64,000 nucleotides of DNA from Actinophytocola gossypii (lineage in GTDB: Bacteria > Actinomycetota > Actinomycetes > Mycobacteriales > Pseudonocardiaceae), in NCBI RefSeq assembly GCF_025165815.1, contig NZ_JAFFZE010000003.1, positions 1-64,000 of the forward strand, given 5' to 3'. The translations under genes were made by a program, and so were the position numbers. The notes under the pieces were generated by a model. It did not search any database. It was not told where the DNA came from and was given only the letters and a program-made list of their open reading frames with translations. Within the stretch, counting starts at the first letter, position 1. Each line of letters begins with the position of its first letter. Below, in pieces: positions 57,141-64,000 of this stretch.

Positions 57141-59039
57141 CTACTCCCGGTCGTCCGCGGTCCGGCGACGGCCACGAGCGAACAGGAAACCACCCACCAG
57201 GAGCACGACGACCACGCCGCCGATGATGGCCAGGACCAGCCCGGTGTTGCCGCCGTCCTCGCCGGCCGCGTTCGTGGTGTCGGTGTCCGACGCCCCGCTG
57301 GAGTCGGAGACCATCATGCCGTTCTCGTCGAACGTCGGCACCGGACCCTCACCAGCGGGCGTGGCACCGTAGTAGCCCCAGTAGCCCTGCTGGTTCATGA
57401 TCACACCGCTGTCCGCCGGCTGCAGCGGGAAACCCTCCCACGCGTCCTTGCGGTAGGCCTCCAGCACGTTGTCGTACCCGAGGATGACCATGGTCGCCCG
57501 GTCGTAGAGCACCTCCTGCATCTGCTTGACCAGGTCGACCCGCTTGTCCCGGTCCAGCTCCTGCAGCTGCTCGGCGTAGAGCCGGTCGTACTCCTCGTCA
57601 CACAGGAACGAGTCCGGCGTGCCGCCCTTGCCCTGCGCGTTCGGCCGGTTCGCGCACGTCTGCAGGGACAGCACGAAATCCGGGTCCGGGTTGGCGTTCC
57701 ACCCGCTGAACGCCAGGTCGAAGTCACCACGGGTGGTGTCCTCGTTGACCTGGGTGTCCGACACCGGCTCCAACGTCACGTTGATGCCGATCTCCTTCAG
57801 CCAGCCGACGATGTACGGGCCGCCGTTCTCGTCGATGTTGGTACCCGCGTGCGCCAGCAGCCGCAGGTTCAGCGGCTTGCCCTGCTTGTCGAGCCGCACC
57901 CCGTTCGGGCCCATCTCGTAGCCGGCCTCGTCGAGCATCCGGTTCGCCTCGTCGAGGTCGAACTCCCGCTTGACGTCGTCACCCGGCGACCAGGCGAAGT
58001 CGGAGAAGATCGGCGGCAGGTAACCCGCCGCCGGCTCCGCGTAACCGCCCCAGACCTTGTCCACCAGCGTCTGGGAGTCGATCGCCGTGGCGATGGCCTG
58101 CCGCAGCTTGATGTCCTTGAGCGCCGGGTTCCCGCTGCCGATCGGCTTGCCGTCCTCGGTCGCCGCGCCCGGATTGATCAGGATCTCGTTGAACCGACGG
58201 CCCTGCGCCTGCACCAGCTCGATGTTCGGGTCGCTCTTGAGCGCGTCGTACTGGGTCGGGTTGAGCCGGTTGACCACGTCGACGTCGCCGTTCTGCAGGC
58301 CCTGCACCGCGGCGTCGGCGTTGCGGTAGTAGATGAAGTGGACCTCGTCGATCTTCGGCGCGCCCCGCCAGTAGTCGGGGTTGGCCTTCATCTTCGTGTA
58401 CTGGGCCTCTTCGAACTCGGTGATGGTGTACGGGCCGCTGCCGACCATCGGCATCTCCGGCTCCGCGCCGACGTCGGACATCGTCGACCACACGTGCTCG
58501 GGCACGACCGGGATGTCCAGGGCGGTCATCGTCGCCTGCGGCACCTTCGTCTTGATGACCAGCGTGTACTCGTCGGTGGCCTCGACCGACTCGAACTGCT
58601 CGACGTAGCTGCCGTTGGCCGTACGGGCGACCTCGTTCTCCAGCATCAGGTTGTAGGTGAACGCCGGGTCCTCGGCGGTGATCGGCTGACCGTCCGACCA
58701 CGTCATGCCCTCGCGGATCTTGAAGGTCCAGGTCAGCTTGTCCTCGGAGGTCTCCCAGCTCTCCGCCAGCGCGGGCACCGGGGACATGTCCTCCTGGCTG
58801 TAGACCGTGAGGAAGTCGAACGCCGTCCGCAGGATGTCCGTGCCCGTACGGGTGATGCTGATGAACGGGTTCAGCGAGTCGATCTCCTGGGTGACCCCCA
58901 CCCGAAGGATCTGTGTCTGGTTCGCCGCCTCTGCCCGTACCGCCGGTTGCGTCGACGCGCCGGCAGGCACCCCTACGGGCACCGTGACCAGCGCGGACAC
59001 GAGCACGGTGATACCGAGCGCGACACGCCTCGATCTCAC
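57141..59039 (-). CDS. Peptide-binding protein (SBP family 5) with C-terminal membrane anchor
   Basis: 632 residues. The N-terminal Sec signal (RSRRVALGITVLVSALVTV) has no lipobox cysteine. The SBP_bac_5 domain spans about 40-560 (ILRVGVTQEIDSLNPF, YTITEFEEAQYTKMKANPDY). A Ser/Asp/Thr-rich stalk leads to a C-terminal membrane helix with VLAIIGGVVVVLLVGGFLFA and a basic tail. Actinobacterial binding proteins are usually lipid-anchored at the N-terminus; this one is anchored at the opposite end. GTG 59039 is chosen because GGAAGAG lies nine bases upstream; GTG 59048 is too close to it. Confidence 0.92.
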   Translation of the reverse strand: MRSRRVALGITVLVSALVTVPVGVPAGASTQPAVRAEAANQTQILRVGVTQEIDSLNPFISITRTGTDILRTAFDFLTVYSQEDMSPVPALAESWETSEDKLTWTFKIREGMTWSDGQPITAEDPAFTYNLMLENEVARTANGSYVEQFESVEATDEYTLVIKTKVPQATMTALDIPVVPEHVWSTMSDVGAEPEMPMVGSGPYTITEFEEAQYTKMKANPDYWRGAPKIDEVHFIYYRNADAAVQGLQNGDVDVVNRLNPTQYDALKSDPNIELVQAQGRRFNEILINPGAATEDGKPIGSGNPALKDIKLRQAIATAIDSQTLVDKVWGGYAEPAAGYLPPIFSDFAWSPGDDVKREFDLDEANRMLDEAGYEMGPNGVRLDKQGKPLNLRLLAHAGTNIDENGGPYIVGWLKEIGINVTLEPVSDTQVNEDTTRGDFDLAFSGWNANPDPDFVLSLQTCANRPNAQGKGGTPDSFLCDEEYDRLYAEQLQELDRDKRVDLVKQMQEVLYDRATMVILGYDNVLEAYRKDAWEGFPLQPADSGVIMNQQGYWGYYGATPAGEGPVPTFDENGMMVSDSSGASDTDTTNAAGEDGGNTGLVLAIIGGVVVVLLVGGFLFARGRRRTADDRE

Positions 59040-59062
59040 GATGATCACCTCTTCCTGATAGT

Positions 59063-59087
59063 TGGAAGGAAGTAACCACTTGTTCCA
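59063..59087. promoter_or_regulatory. Imperfect inverted repeat in the dpp/dppA divergent promoter
   Basis: TGGAA-GG-AAGT-AACC-ACTT-G-TTCCA is symmetric at both inner (AAGT/ACTT) and outer (TGGAA/TTCCA) arms. It lies over the likely -10 region of the binding-protein promoter (TTGACT at 59099-59094 on the minus strand), so a repressor bound here would block the transporter operon. Confidence 0.5.
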
Positions 59088-59126
59088 CTAAGAAGTCAAT
59101 CTGTGTCGGCAACGTGTACCAACCCG

Positions 59127-59139
59127 TAACGTGTACCCC
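59127..59139 (+). promoter_or_regulatory. Leaderless -10 element for dppA
   Basis: TAACGT at 59127-59132, seven bases, then GTG 59140. Confidence 0.55.
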
Positions 59140-59967
59140 GTGCGGATCATGATTTCAGCCGACATGGAAGGCGCCACCGGTGTCACCTGGACGGCGGACG
59201 TGGAGATCGGAACCCCCGAGTGGCAACGGCTACGCCCCGTGTTCACCGGCGACGTCAACGCCTGCGTCGCCGGCCTCCACAACGGCGGCGCCACCTCCGT
59301 CCTGGTCAACGAGGCCCACTCGTCCCAACGCAACATCCTGCTCGAAGACCTCGACACCCGAGCCACCATGCTCACCGGCAAACACAAACCACTGTCCATG
59401 ATGCAAGGCATCGACCAGGGCATCGACGGCGTCGTGTTCCTCGGCTACCACACCGGAGCCGGCGTCGACGGCGTCCTCGCCCACACCTACCTGCCCAACC
59501 AGATCACCGGCGTCTGGCTCGACGGCGTCCACGCCAGCGAAGGACGCCTCAACGCCGCCCTCGCCCACGAACACGGCGTCCCCGTCATCCTCGTCACCGG
59601 CGACGACCTCACCTGCGCCGACGCCCACACCTACGCACCCCACGCCCGAACCGTCGCCGTCAAGGACTGCGTCAGCCGCTACGCCGCCATCTGCAAACCC
59701 CCCACCGTCACCGCCGCCGAGATCACCGAAGCCGCCACCACCGCCATGACCCACGCCGGACGCACCGAAGGCACCGTCACACCACACCGCATCGAAGTCG
59801 AGTTCGACGCCGCCCACCTGGCCGCCGCCACCGCCGTCATCCCCACCGTCACCCAACTCGACGTCCGACGCGTCGGATTCGACGCCGACTCCATGACCGA
59901 AGCCATGAAAGCCTTCAAGATCGTCACCGCCATCGCCAGCGGAGCCACGGAAGGAAGCTATGGCTGA
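59140..59967 (+). CDS. dppA: D-aminopeptidase, M55 family
   Basis: 275 residues. All five zinc ligands known for DppA are visible: Asp8 and Glu10 in ISADMEGATG, His in NEAHSS, His in GYHTG and Glu in HASEG. DppA forms a decameric peptidase that releases D-amino acids (for example D-Ala) from short peptides. It diverges from the peptide transporter operon and overlaps the M20 peptidase gene by 8 bp. This suggests import followed by breakdown of cell-wall-derived D-peptides. GTG 59140 is favoured over GTG 59131 because of the leaderless element and the family N-terminus. Confidence 0.93.
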   Translation: MRIMISADMEGATGVTWTADVEIGTPEWQRLRPVFTGDVNACVAGLHNGGATSVLVNEAHSSQRNILLEDLDTRATMLTGKHKPLSMMQGIDQGIDGVVFLGYHTGAGVDGVLAHTYLPNQITGVWLDGVHASEGRLNAALAHEHGVPVILVTGDDLTCADAHTYAPHARTVAVKDCVSRYAAICKPPTVTAAEITEAATTAMTHAGRTEGTVTPHRIEVEFDAAHLAAATAVIPTVTQLDVRRVGFDADSMTEAMKAFKIVTAIASGATEGSYG

Positions 59968-61276
59968 GCACCCAGTAGAGGACCTCTGCGCACAACTGAT
60001 CCGGTTCGACACCACCAACCACGGCGGCGGATCATCCGAAGGCGAACGGGACGCCGCCGAGTTCGTCGCCCAACACCTCTCCGCGGCCGGCATCGAACCC
60101 ACCCTCCTCGAACGCGCCCCCCGCCGCACCAACGTCATCGCCCGCGTACCCGGCACCGACCCGACCCTGCCCCCACTGCTCATCCACGCCCACCTCGACG
60201 TCGTCCCCGCCGACCCCACCGAATGGACCGTCCACCCCTTCGCCGGCGAGATCCGCGACGGCTACGTCTGGGGCCGAGGCGCCGTCGACATGAAGGACAT
60301 GTGCGCCACCCTGCTCACCGTCCTGCACCGCTGGACCACCGAAGGCCGCGCACCCCGCCGCGACCTCGTCCTCGCCTTCGTCGCCGACGAGGAGGACAAC
60401 GGCGAATGGGGCGCCCACTGGCTCGTCGACCAACACCGCACCCTCTTCGACGGCGTCGCCGCCGCCATCGGCGAATCCGGCGGCTACACCGTCCGCGCCA
60501 CCACCGCCGACGGCCAACCCGTCCGCCTCTACCCGGTCGCCACCGCCGAACGCGGCACCTCCCACCTGCTCCTGACCACCACCGGCCGCGCCGGCCACGG
60601 CTCCCGCCGCAACGACGACAACGCCGTCACCACCCTCATCGCCGCCGTCCACCGACTCGCCGCCCACCGCTGGCCGGTCCGCCTCACCCCCACCGTCGAA
60701 GCCTTCTTCCACCAGACCGGCAAAGCCCTCGGCATCCACGTCGACCTGTCCACCGACGACGCCGTCGACGACACCCTCCGCCGCCTCGGCCCCGCCGCGA
60801 AGATCGCCGAGAACACCGTCCGCAACAGCACCACACCCACCGTGCTGTCCGCCGGCTACAAGGTCAACGTCATCCCCGGCCTCGCCCAGGCCCGAATCGA
60901 CACCAGAGTCCTCCCCGGCGCCGACACCGAACTGTTCACCGAGGTCGACCGCCTACTCGGCCCCGACGTCACCCGGGAGTTCCTCACCAACCAACAAGCC
61001 GTCCAGGCCCCCGTCGACTCCCCCTGGTTCACCGCCATGGCCGACGCCCTCACCGCCGAAGACCCCGAAGGCGTCGTCGTCCCGTTCTGCATGGGCGGCG
61101 GCACCGACGCCAAAGCCTTCGCCCCACTCGGCATCGACTGCTACGGCTTCGCCCCACTCTGGCTACCGGAGAACTTCGACCACCGACACATGGCCCACGG
61201 CGTCGACGAACGCGTCCCGATCGAGGGCCTCCGCTTCGGCACCAACGTCCTCGACCGCTTCCTGTCCAGCGTGTAG
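59960..61276 (+). CDS. M20/M25/M40-family metallopeptidase
   Basis: 438 residues. Metal ligands appear in HAHLDVVP, GAVDMKD, ADEEDN and, at the C-terminus, HRHMAHGVDERV. A dimerisation lid domain is inserted at about 190-310. These enzymes cleave dipeptides or acylated amino acids. Overlap with dppA and proximity to the Dpp transporter indicate a role in finishing the breakdown of imported peptides. The ATG has GGAAG upstream within dppA. Confidence 0.92.
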   Translation: MAEHPVEDLCAQLIRFDTTNHGGGSSEGERDAAEFVAQHLSAAGIEPTLLERAPRRTNVIARVPGTDPTLPPLLIHAHLDVVPADPTEWTVHPFAGEIRDGYVWGRGAVDMKDMCATLLTVLHRWTTEGRAPRRDLVLAFVADEEDNGEWGAHWLVDQHRTLFDGVAAAIGESGGYTVRATTADGQPVRLYPVATAERGTSHLLLTTTGRAGHGSRRNDDNAVTTLIAAVHRLAAHRWPVRLTPTVEAFFHQTGKALGIHVDLSTDDAVDDTLRRLGPAAKIAENTVRNSTTPTVLSAGYKVNVIPGLAQARIDTRVLPGADTELFTEVDRLLGPDVTREFLTNQQAVQAPVDSPWFTAMADALTAEDPEGVVVPFCMGGGTDAKAFAPLGIDCYGFAPLWLPENFDHRHMAHGVDERVPIEGLRFGTNVLDRFLSSV

Positions 61277-61365
61277 CCAACCCTCAACACTCAATCGAGG
61301 GTCAACCTCAACCCCCGGTCGAGCCCCTCAACACACCCTCGAGTGACACCAGAGACAACACCATC

Positions 61366-62406
61366 TCACCGCCGGTGAAACGTGAACCGCCCCGTCGTCA
61401 AAAAGTACGGCGCGAACACCGGAAGCCGCCTCCCCCGCCGAAGCCGCCCCGCCGCCGCCCGCCACCACGACCGCACATCCGTACCCGTCGCGAACACGTG
61501 CAACACGTCCCCGTCCACCACCGCGGCCGGACCACACACCCCCGCGCCGTACCAGTCCGCCGCACCCACATCGGTATCCAGCAACCGCTCCACCGGCCCC
61601 CACGAACCACGACCCCCAGGAGCCCGCACACCCTCCGTCAACCAGAGACCCTGACTCGGGAACGGCGTCGTCCCGTGCAGATTCGTCCCCCGCGCCAACA
61701 CCATCCGCCAACACCCCGGAGCACCGAACACCGTGTTGTCGAAGAACCCCTCCTCCACCGACGCGAACCGCTCCGGCGCACCCCACGACGTCCCGTCGAC
61801 ACTCTCGGTGTACCGCAACTCGTAGTCCGGCTGCTCACCGCGACCCACCTCGCCGATCGCGGACAGGAACCACATCCGCCACAACCCGTCGGAGTGGACG
61901 ACGAACGGCTCCAACGCGCTGGGCCGCGCCGCGTCCCCAGTGAGGACAGGCCCCGAGTGGCGCTGCCAGGCCCCATCCCGGTACTCGAGGTACCCGATGG
62001 CGTACCGACTGCCCGGACCCGTCGACTTCCGAGTGCTCCGCCCCGCGTAGTAGATCCGCTCCACCTCGCGACCGTCCACCGAGCCACGCACATAACTCGG
62101 GGTGTGCATCCCCGCCGCGTCCCACCCCCGCCGACCGGAGGGCGCACCGAGCTCGACCGCACGCCCCGCCCTGTCGACGACGAACTCCCAGGAGTCATCG
62201 GCGACACTCGCCCCGACCGGAAGCCGAGCCTCGACGATCCGCACCACGAACTGCGTGGTGAACGCGCCGATGAACATCGACCACGTCCCGTCGCGGTGGT
62301 GCACGTCCGGGTCACTGACGCCGATCAGACCATGCCCCGGCCTCGGCTCGTCGAGCATGCCGAACAGTGGACGTGCATCAGTCAAGGTCCAATCGCTCGC
62401 CGCCAT
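61366..62406 (-). CDS. Beta-propeller glycoside-hydrolase-like protein
   Basis: 346 residues rich in Trp/Tyr strands: LIGVSDPDVHHRDGTWSMFI at the start, ERIYYAGRSTRKSTGPGSRY, HSDGLWRMWFLSAIGEVGRG and a DADWYGAGVCGP-like segment. The repeated D-x-D/G-x-W pattern fits the five-bladed propeller of GH43/GH32/GH68-type enzymes. No signal peptide, so intracellular. The exact activity cannot be named. ATG 62406 lacks a strong ribosome site. It converges on the M20 gene across an 89-bp gap with small GAGGGT/ACCCTC repeats. Confidence 0.65.
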   Translation of the reverse strand: MAASDWTLTDARPLFGMLDEPRPGHGLIGVSDPDVHHRDGTWSMFIGAFTTQFVVRIVEARLPVGASVADDSWEFVVDRAGRAVELGAPSGRRGWDAAGMHTPSYVRGSVDGREVERIYYAGRSTRKSTGPGSRYAIGYLEYRDGAWQRHSGPVLTGDAARPSALEPFVVHSDGLWRMWFLSAIGEVGRGEQPDYELRYTESVDGTSWGAPERFASVEEGFFDNTVFGAPGCWRMVLARGTNLHGTTPFPSQGLWLTEGVRAPGGRGSWGPVERLLDTDVGAADWYGAGVCGPAAVVDGDVLHVFATGTDVRSWWRAAAGRLRRGRRLPVFAPYFLTTGRFTFHRR

Positions 62407-62540
62407 GGCCGCCAGACTACGGACAAACACCCCACCGGCCACCAAACAGGTCCACCAGCACCAGCGTGCCCCTCCCCTGGCCCGAAGCGTCTTTGATCTG
62501 TCGGTACGGCTCGGGACAGGCCGGGCCGATGCTCGGCGAA

Positions 62541-62580
62541 ATAATCGGACATCAATATAGTTACTAGAATATTTTAGTGA
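62541..62580. repeat. AT-rich near-identical element, copy 1
   Basis: Shares ATCGGACATC, a three-base variable part and ATAGTTACTA with copy 2, then a related ATTTTAG end. GC content drops sharply here. Confidence 0.7.
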
Positions 62581-62921
62581 ACCAGGGGAGCAGCGCCGGT
62601 CGACCGGCCGGGATGGCCCAGGCGCCCGCCGAGCGCGAGAACCAGCCGACCCGTGAGGGGTGGCCCCTGACCTTCAGCTGAAGGCGCCCGCCGAGCAGCA
62701 CGGATGCCCCCACGGAGCCCGTCGTCGGGATCGCCCGACCTTGGACCGGAAGATCATCCGAAAGCCGCGGCCATCGTCCGGCTTCGCCGGCCTCTGGGAC
62801 CCCTTCGCGTGACTGATCGGCAGGTCGCGCGGCATCGCCACCCGTCCTGATCTCCCCACTCCCCTCTTGGCGGCGGGGTGCTTTGGTCGTCGGGCCGCGT
62901 GGTGGCCGATGTGGATGCCGC

Positions 62922-62962
62922 GTAATATCGGACATCTAAATAGTTACTAAATGATATTTAGA
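62922..62962. repeat. AT-rich near-identical element, copy 2
   Basis: Contains ATCGGACATC-TAA-ATAGTTACTA and ATATTTAG. It lies between a weak minus-strand frame (ATG 62935) and a weak plus-strand frame (GTG 62967), as a divergent operator would. Confidence 0.7.
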
Positions 62963-62966
62963 GGTC

Positions 62967-63161
62967 GTGCCCTGCACCACGGCGAAGGTGGCCGCGCTCG
63001 ACCGACTCCTCGTCGGCACACTCCGGCACTTCGACGGCACTGCACGACGCCTACCCGCCGTCCGAAGACCCCGTCGAGGGCGCGACCGTATGACGTCAGC
63101 GAAACGCGACAGGGAACGGCGGTGCTACCTCGACCCCTCGGGAAGCCGCCTGGTGCGGTAG
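62967..63161 (+). CDS. Doubtful small ORF, 64 residues
   Basis: GTG 62967 follows AGAGG. The sequence starts TAKVAALDRLLVGTLRHF and becomes Arg-rich. It overlaps the 3' end of the convergent GNAT gene. It could be a truncated gene controlled by the AT-rich element, or chance. Confidence 0.25.
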   Translation: MPCTTAKVAALDRLLVGTLRHFDGTARRLPAVRRPRRGRDRMTSAKRDRERRCYLDPSGSRLVR

Positions 63162-63862
63162 TGGTACCGCGCCACCTCGGTGAACCCAGCGCCCCGGTAC
63201 AGCGTCAGCGCCGGCTCGTTCTCCGCCCGCACCTGGAGCCAGCAGTCGCGCGCTCCCCCGTCGCCCACCAACGCCTGAGTCGTCGCCGCGGCCAGGCCCC
63301 GCCGGCGCGCGTCCGGCCGCACCGCCACGCAGTACAGCCCGCCCCAGCCGTCCACCAGCGCCAGCCGGGCCACCGCCGCCGCCCCTGCCCCGTCCCAGGC
63401 CGTCGCGTAGCGGGCCGGGCCCGCGGTCAGGATCCGCCGCGCGACCGACCTCGCCCGCTCGTCACCCCGGCCGTCCACCCGCCACCACAGGTCCATCCAC
63501 TCCTCGTCCGGCTCGTCGGCGACCGTCACCCGAGCCGCGCCCGCCGGCAGCCGGTCGAGCACCTCCGCCGCCGAGGCCGTCATCACCAGCGTCGGCGACC
63601 CGTACGCGTAACCCCGGGCCGCCAGCAGCGCGTCCAGGTCCGGCGGGTACACGGTCGGGCCGAGCTGGAACACCGCCGGGAGCCCGCGTGCCCGGTACGT
63701 CGACGCCACTCTGGACAGTGCGGCGTCGACATCGGACGGAGGGGTCAGCGGCAGCACCGAGTTCGCCCGCTGCGTCACCCCACCCGAGAACCTGGCCAGC
63801 CAGCCGTCCATGCTGACCTCCTCCAGCGCCGGCCACCCCCGCCGCATCAGCTCATCCAGCAC
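63125..63862 (-). CDS. GNAT-family N-acetyltransferase
   Basis: 245 residues. The C-terminal GNAT core has YCVAVRPDARRRGLAAATTQ, the acetyl-CoA pyrophosphate loop, and NEPALTLYRGAGFTEVARYH, the usual last helix-strand. The N-terminal half (1-120) resembles a degenerate second GNAT fold, as in mycothiol-synthase-like enzymes. The acceptor is unknown. The GTG start at 63862 has only a weak ribosome site. Confidence 0.85.
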   Translation of the reverse strand: MLDELMRRGWPALEEVSMDGWLARFSGGVTQRANSVLPLTPPSDVDAALSRVASTYRARGLPAVFQLGPTVYPPDLDALLAARGYAYGSPTLVMTASAAEVLDRLPAGAARVTVADEPDEEWMDLWWRVDGRGDERARSVARRILTAGPARYATAWDGAGAAAVARLALVDGWGGLYCVAVRPDARRRGLAAATTQALVGDGGARDCWLQVRAENEPALTLYRGAGFTEVARYHYRTRRLPEGSR

Positions 63863-63923
63863 GCCCCGAGCATGTCACCGCACCGGTTCACGGTCACCCG
63901 CACCGTGCCGACCGGCTGACGTC

Positions 63924-64000
63924 TCAACCGACACCGCTGGTGGCCGGCTCCTGGTCGAACTGGGTGCGGTACAGCTCCTCGTACCGGCCGCCCGCCGCCA
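63924..64000 (-). CDS. ABC transporter ATP-binding protein, C-terminal end (partial)
   Basis: The last 25 codons read AAGGRYEELYRTQFDQEPAT and end GVG-stop. The GRYEELYRTQF motif is the usual C-terminus of ABC exporter ATPase/permease proteins. The rest of the gene lies beyond the right edge of the window. Confidence 0.7.
   Translation of the reverse strand, partial: AAGGRYEELYRTQFDQEPATSGVG

Larger units (their letters stand above)
62407..62966. other. Largely non-coding segment with two AT-rich elements
   Basis: No convincing gene. Two near-identical AT-rich patches lie 383 bp apart in the same orientation. Weak minus-strand frames begin just after each (ATG 62552 and 62935, both MSD...), but neither resembles a known protein. 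GGCGCCCGCCGAGC occurs twice in the space between. Confidence 0.5.

Noticed and set aside
62564-62935. 123-codon minus-strand frame starting in AT-rich copy 2
   Set aside because: The translation is Arg/Pro/Gly-rich with no family resemblance and poor codon pattern, so it was described as part of the non-coding segment.

Overview
The window is very GC-rich, densely packed DNA from an actinobacterium, most likely of the Pseudonocardiales type. The genus cannot be fixed from sequence alone. Supporting marks are an RbpA gene, polyprenol-phosphate-mannose synthesis and MptB-type mannosyltransferases, the actinobacterial families DUF3090, SCO1664 and DUF3097, many GTG starts, and a recurrent leaderless promoter pattern (TANNNT 6-8 nt before the start codon). 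No rRNA, tRNA, CRISPR array or intact insertion sequence was seen.

Layout. 1-2.3 kb: a decayed LanC-like gene at the left edge, an XRE/ImmA-type metallopeptidase regulator with a palindromic upstream site, and an unknown protein. 2.4-4.7 kb: a three-gene redox module (anchored Pro/Thr-linker protein, multi-helix DUF6529-like membrane protein, exported protein with two Rieske domains in tandem). 4.7-8.7 kb: SGNH hydrolase, small membrane protein, secreted S37 peptidase, aldo/keto reductase. 8.7-15.3 kb: a lysine aminomutase pathway (kamA diverging from kdd-amidohydrolase-kamD-kamE-kal, each start overlapping the previous stop) that lacks Kce. 15.4-20.5 kb: an SRPBCC/acyl-CoA-ligase fusion, a VOC protein, and a NarL-type two-component system whose kinase carries a repetitive insert inside its ATPase domain.

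20.5-30.8 kb: secreted protein, MarR/DUF5313 pair, Lnt and Ppm1, RbpA with a SigR-like promoter, thymidine kinase, UMF1-type transporter, then an ECF sigma/anti-sigma operon divergent from a secreted protein; the two transcription units share back-to-back GGAACC promoters. 30.8-43 kb: zinc-ribbon protein, PAS-GGDEF-EAL protein, a heterodimeric ABC exporter with complementary ATPase defects, sucrase/ferredoxin-like protein, SPFH-NfeD pair, DUF3097, Imm-5-like, SCO1664 and DUF3090 genes.

43-64 kb: S9 and S66 peptidases, ArsR-SRPBCC regulator with a large perfect palindrome, GT9-like protein, methyltransferase, GNAT plus two tandem MptB-like enzymes, a small NucA/NucB nuclease followed by a DUF6461 gene (possible orphan toxin/immunity pair), a peptide ABC transporter with a C-terminally anchored binding protein, divergent DppA and M20 peptidases, a beta-propeller glycosidase-like protein, a non-coding segment with two near-identical AT-rich elements, a GNAT protein and the C-terminal end of another ABC transporter.

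Themes across the window: envelope biogenesis (Lnt, Ppm1, two MptB-like enzymes, LD-carboxypeptidase), peptide and amino-acid scavenging (S37, S9, Dpp, DppA, M20, lysine aminomutases), and stress-linked transcription (RbpA, ECF sigma factor, two-component system, XRE-ImmA). Functional calls come from motifs and remembered family features; no database search was possible.
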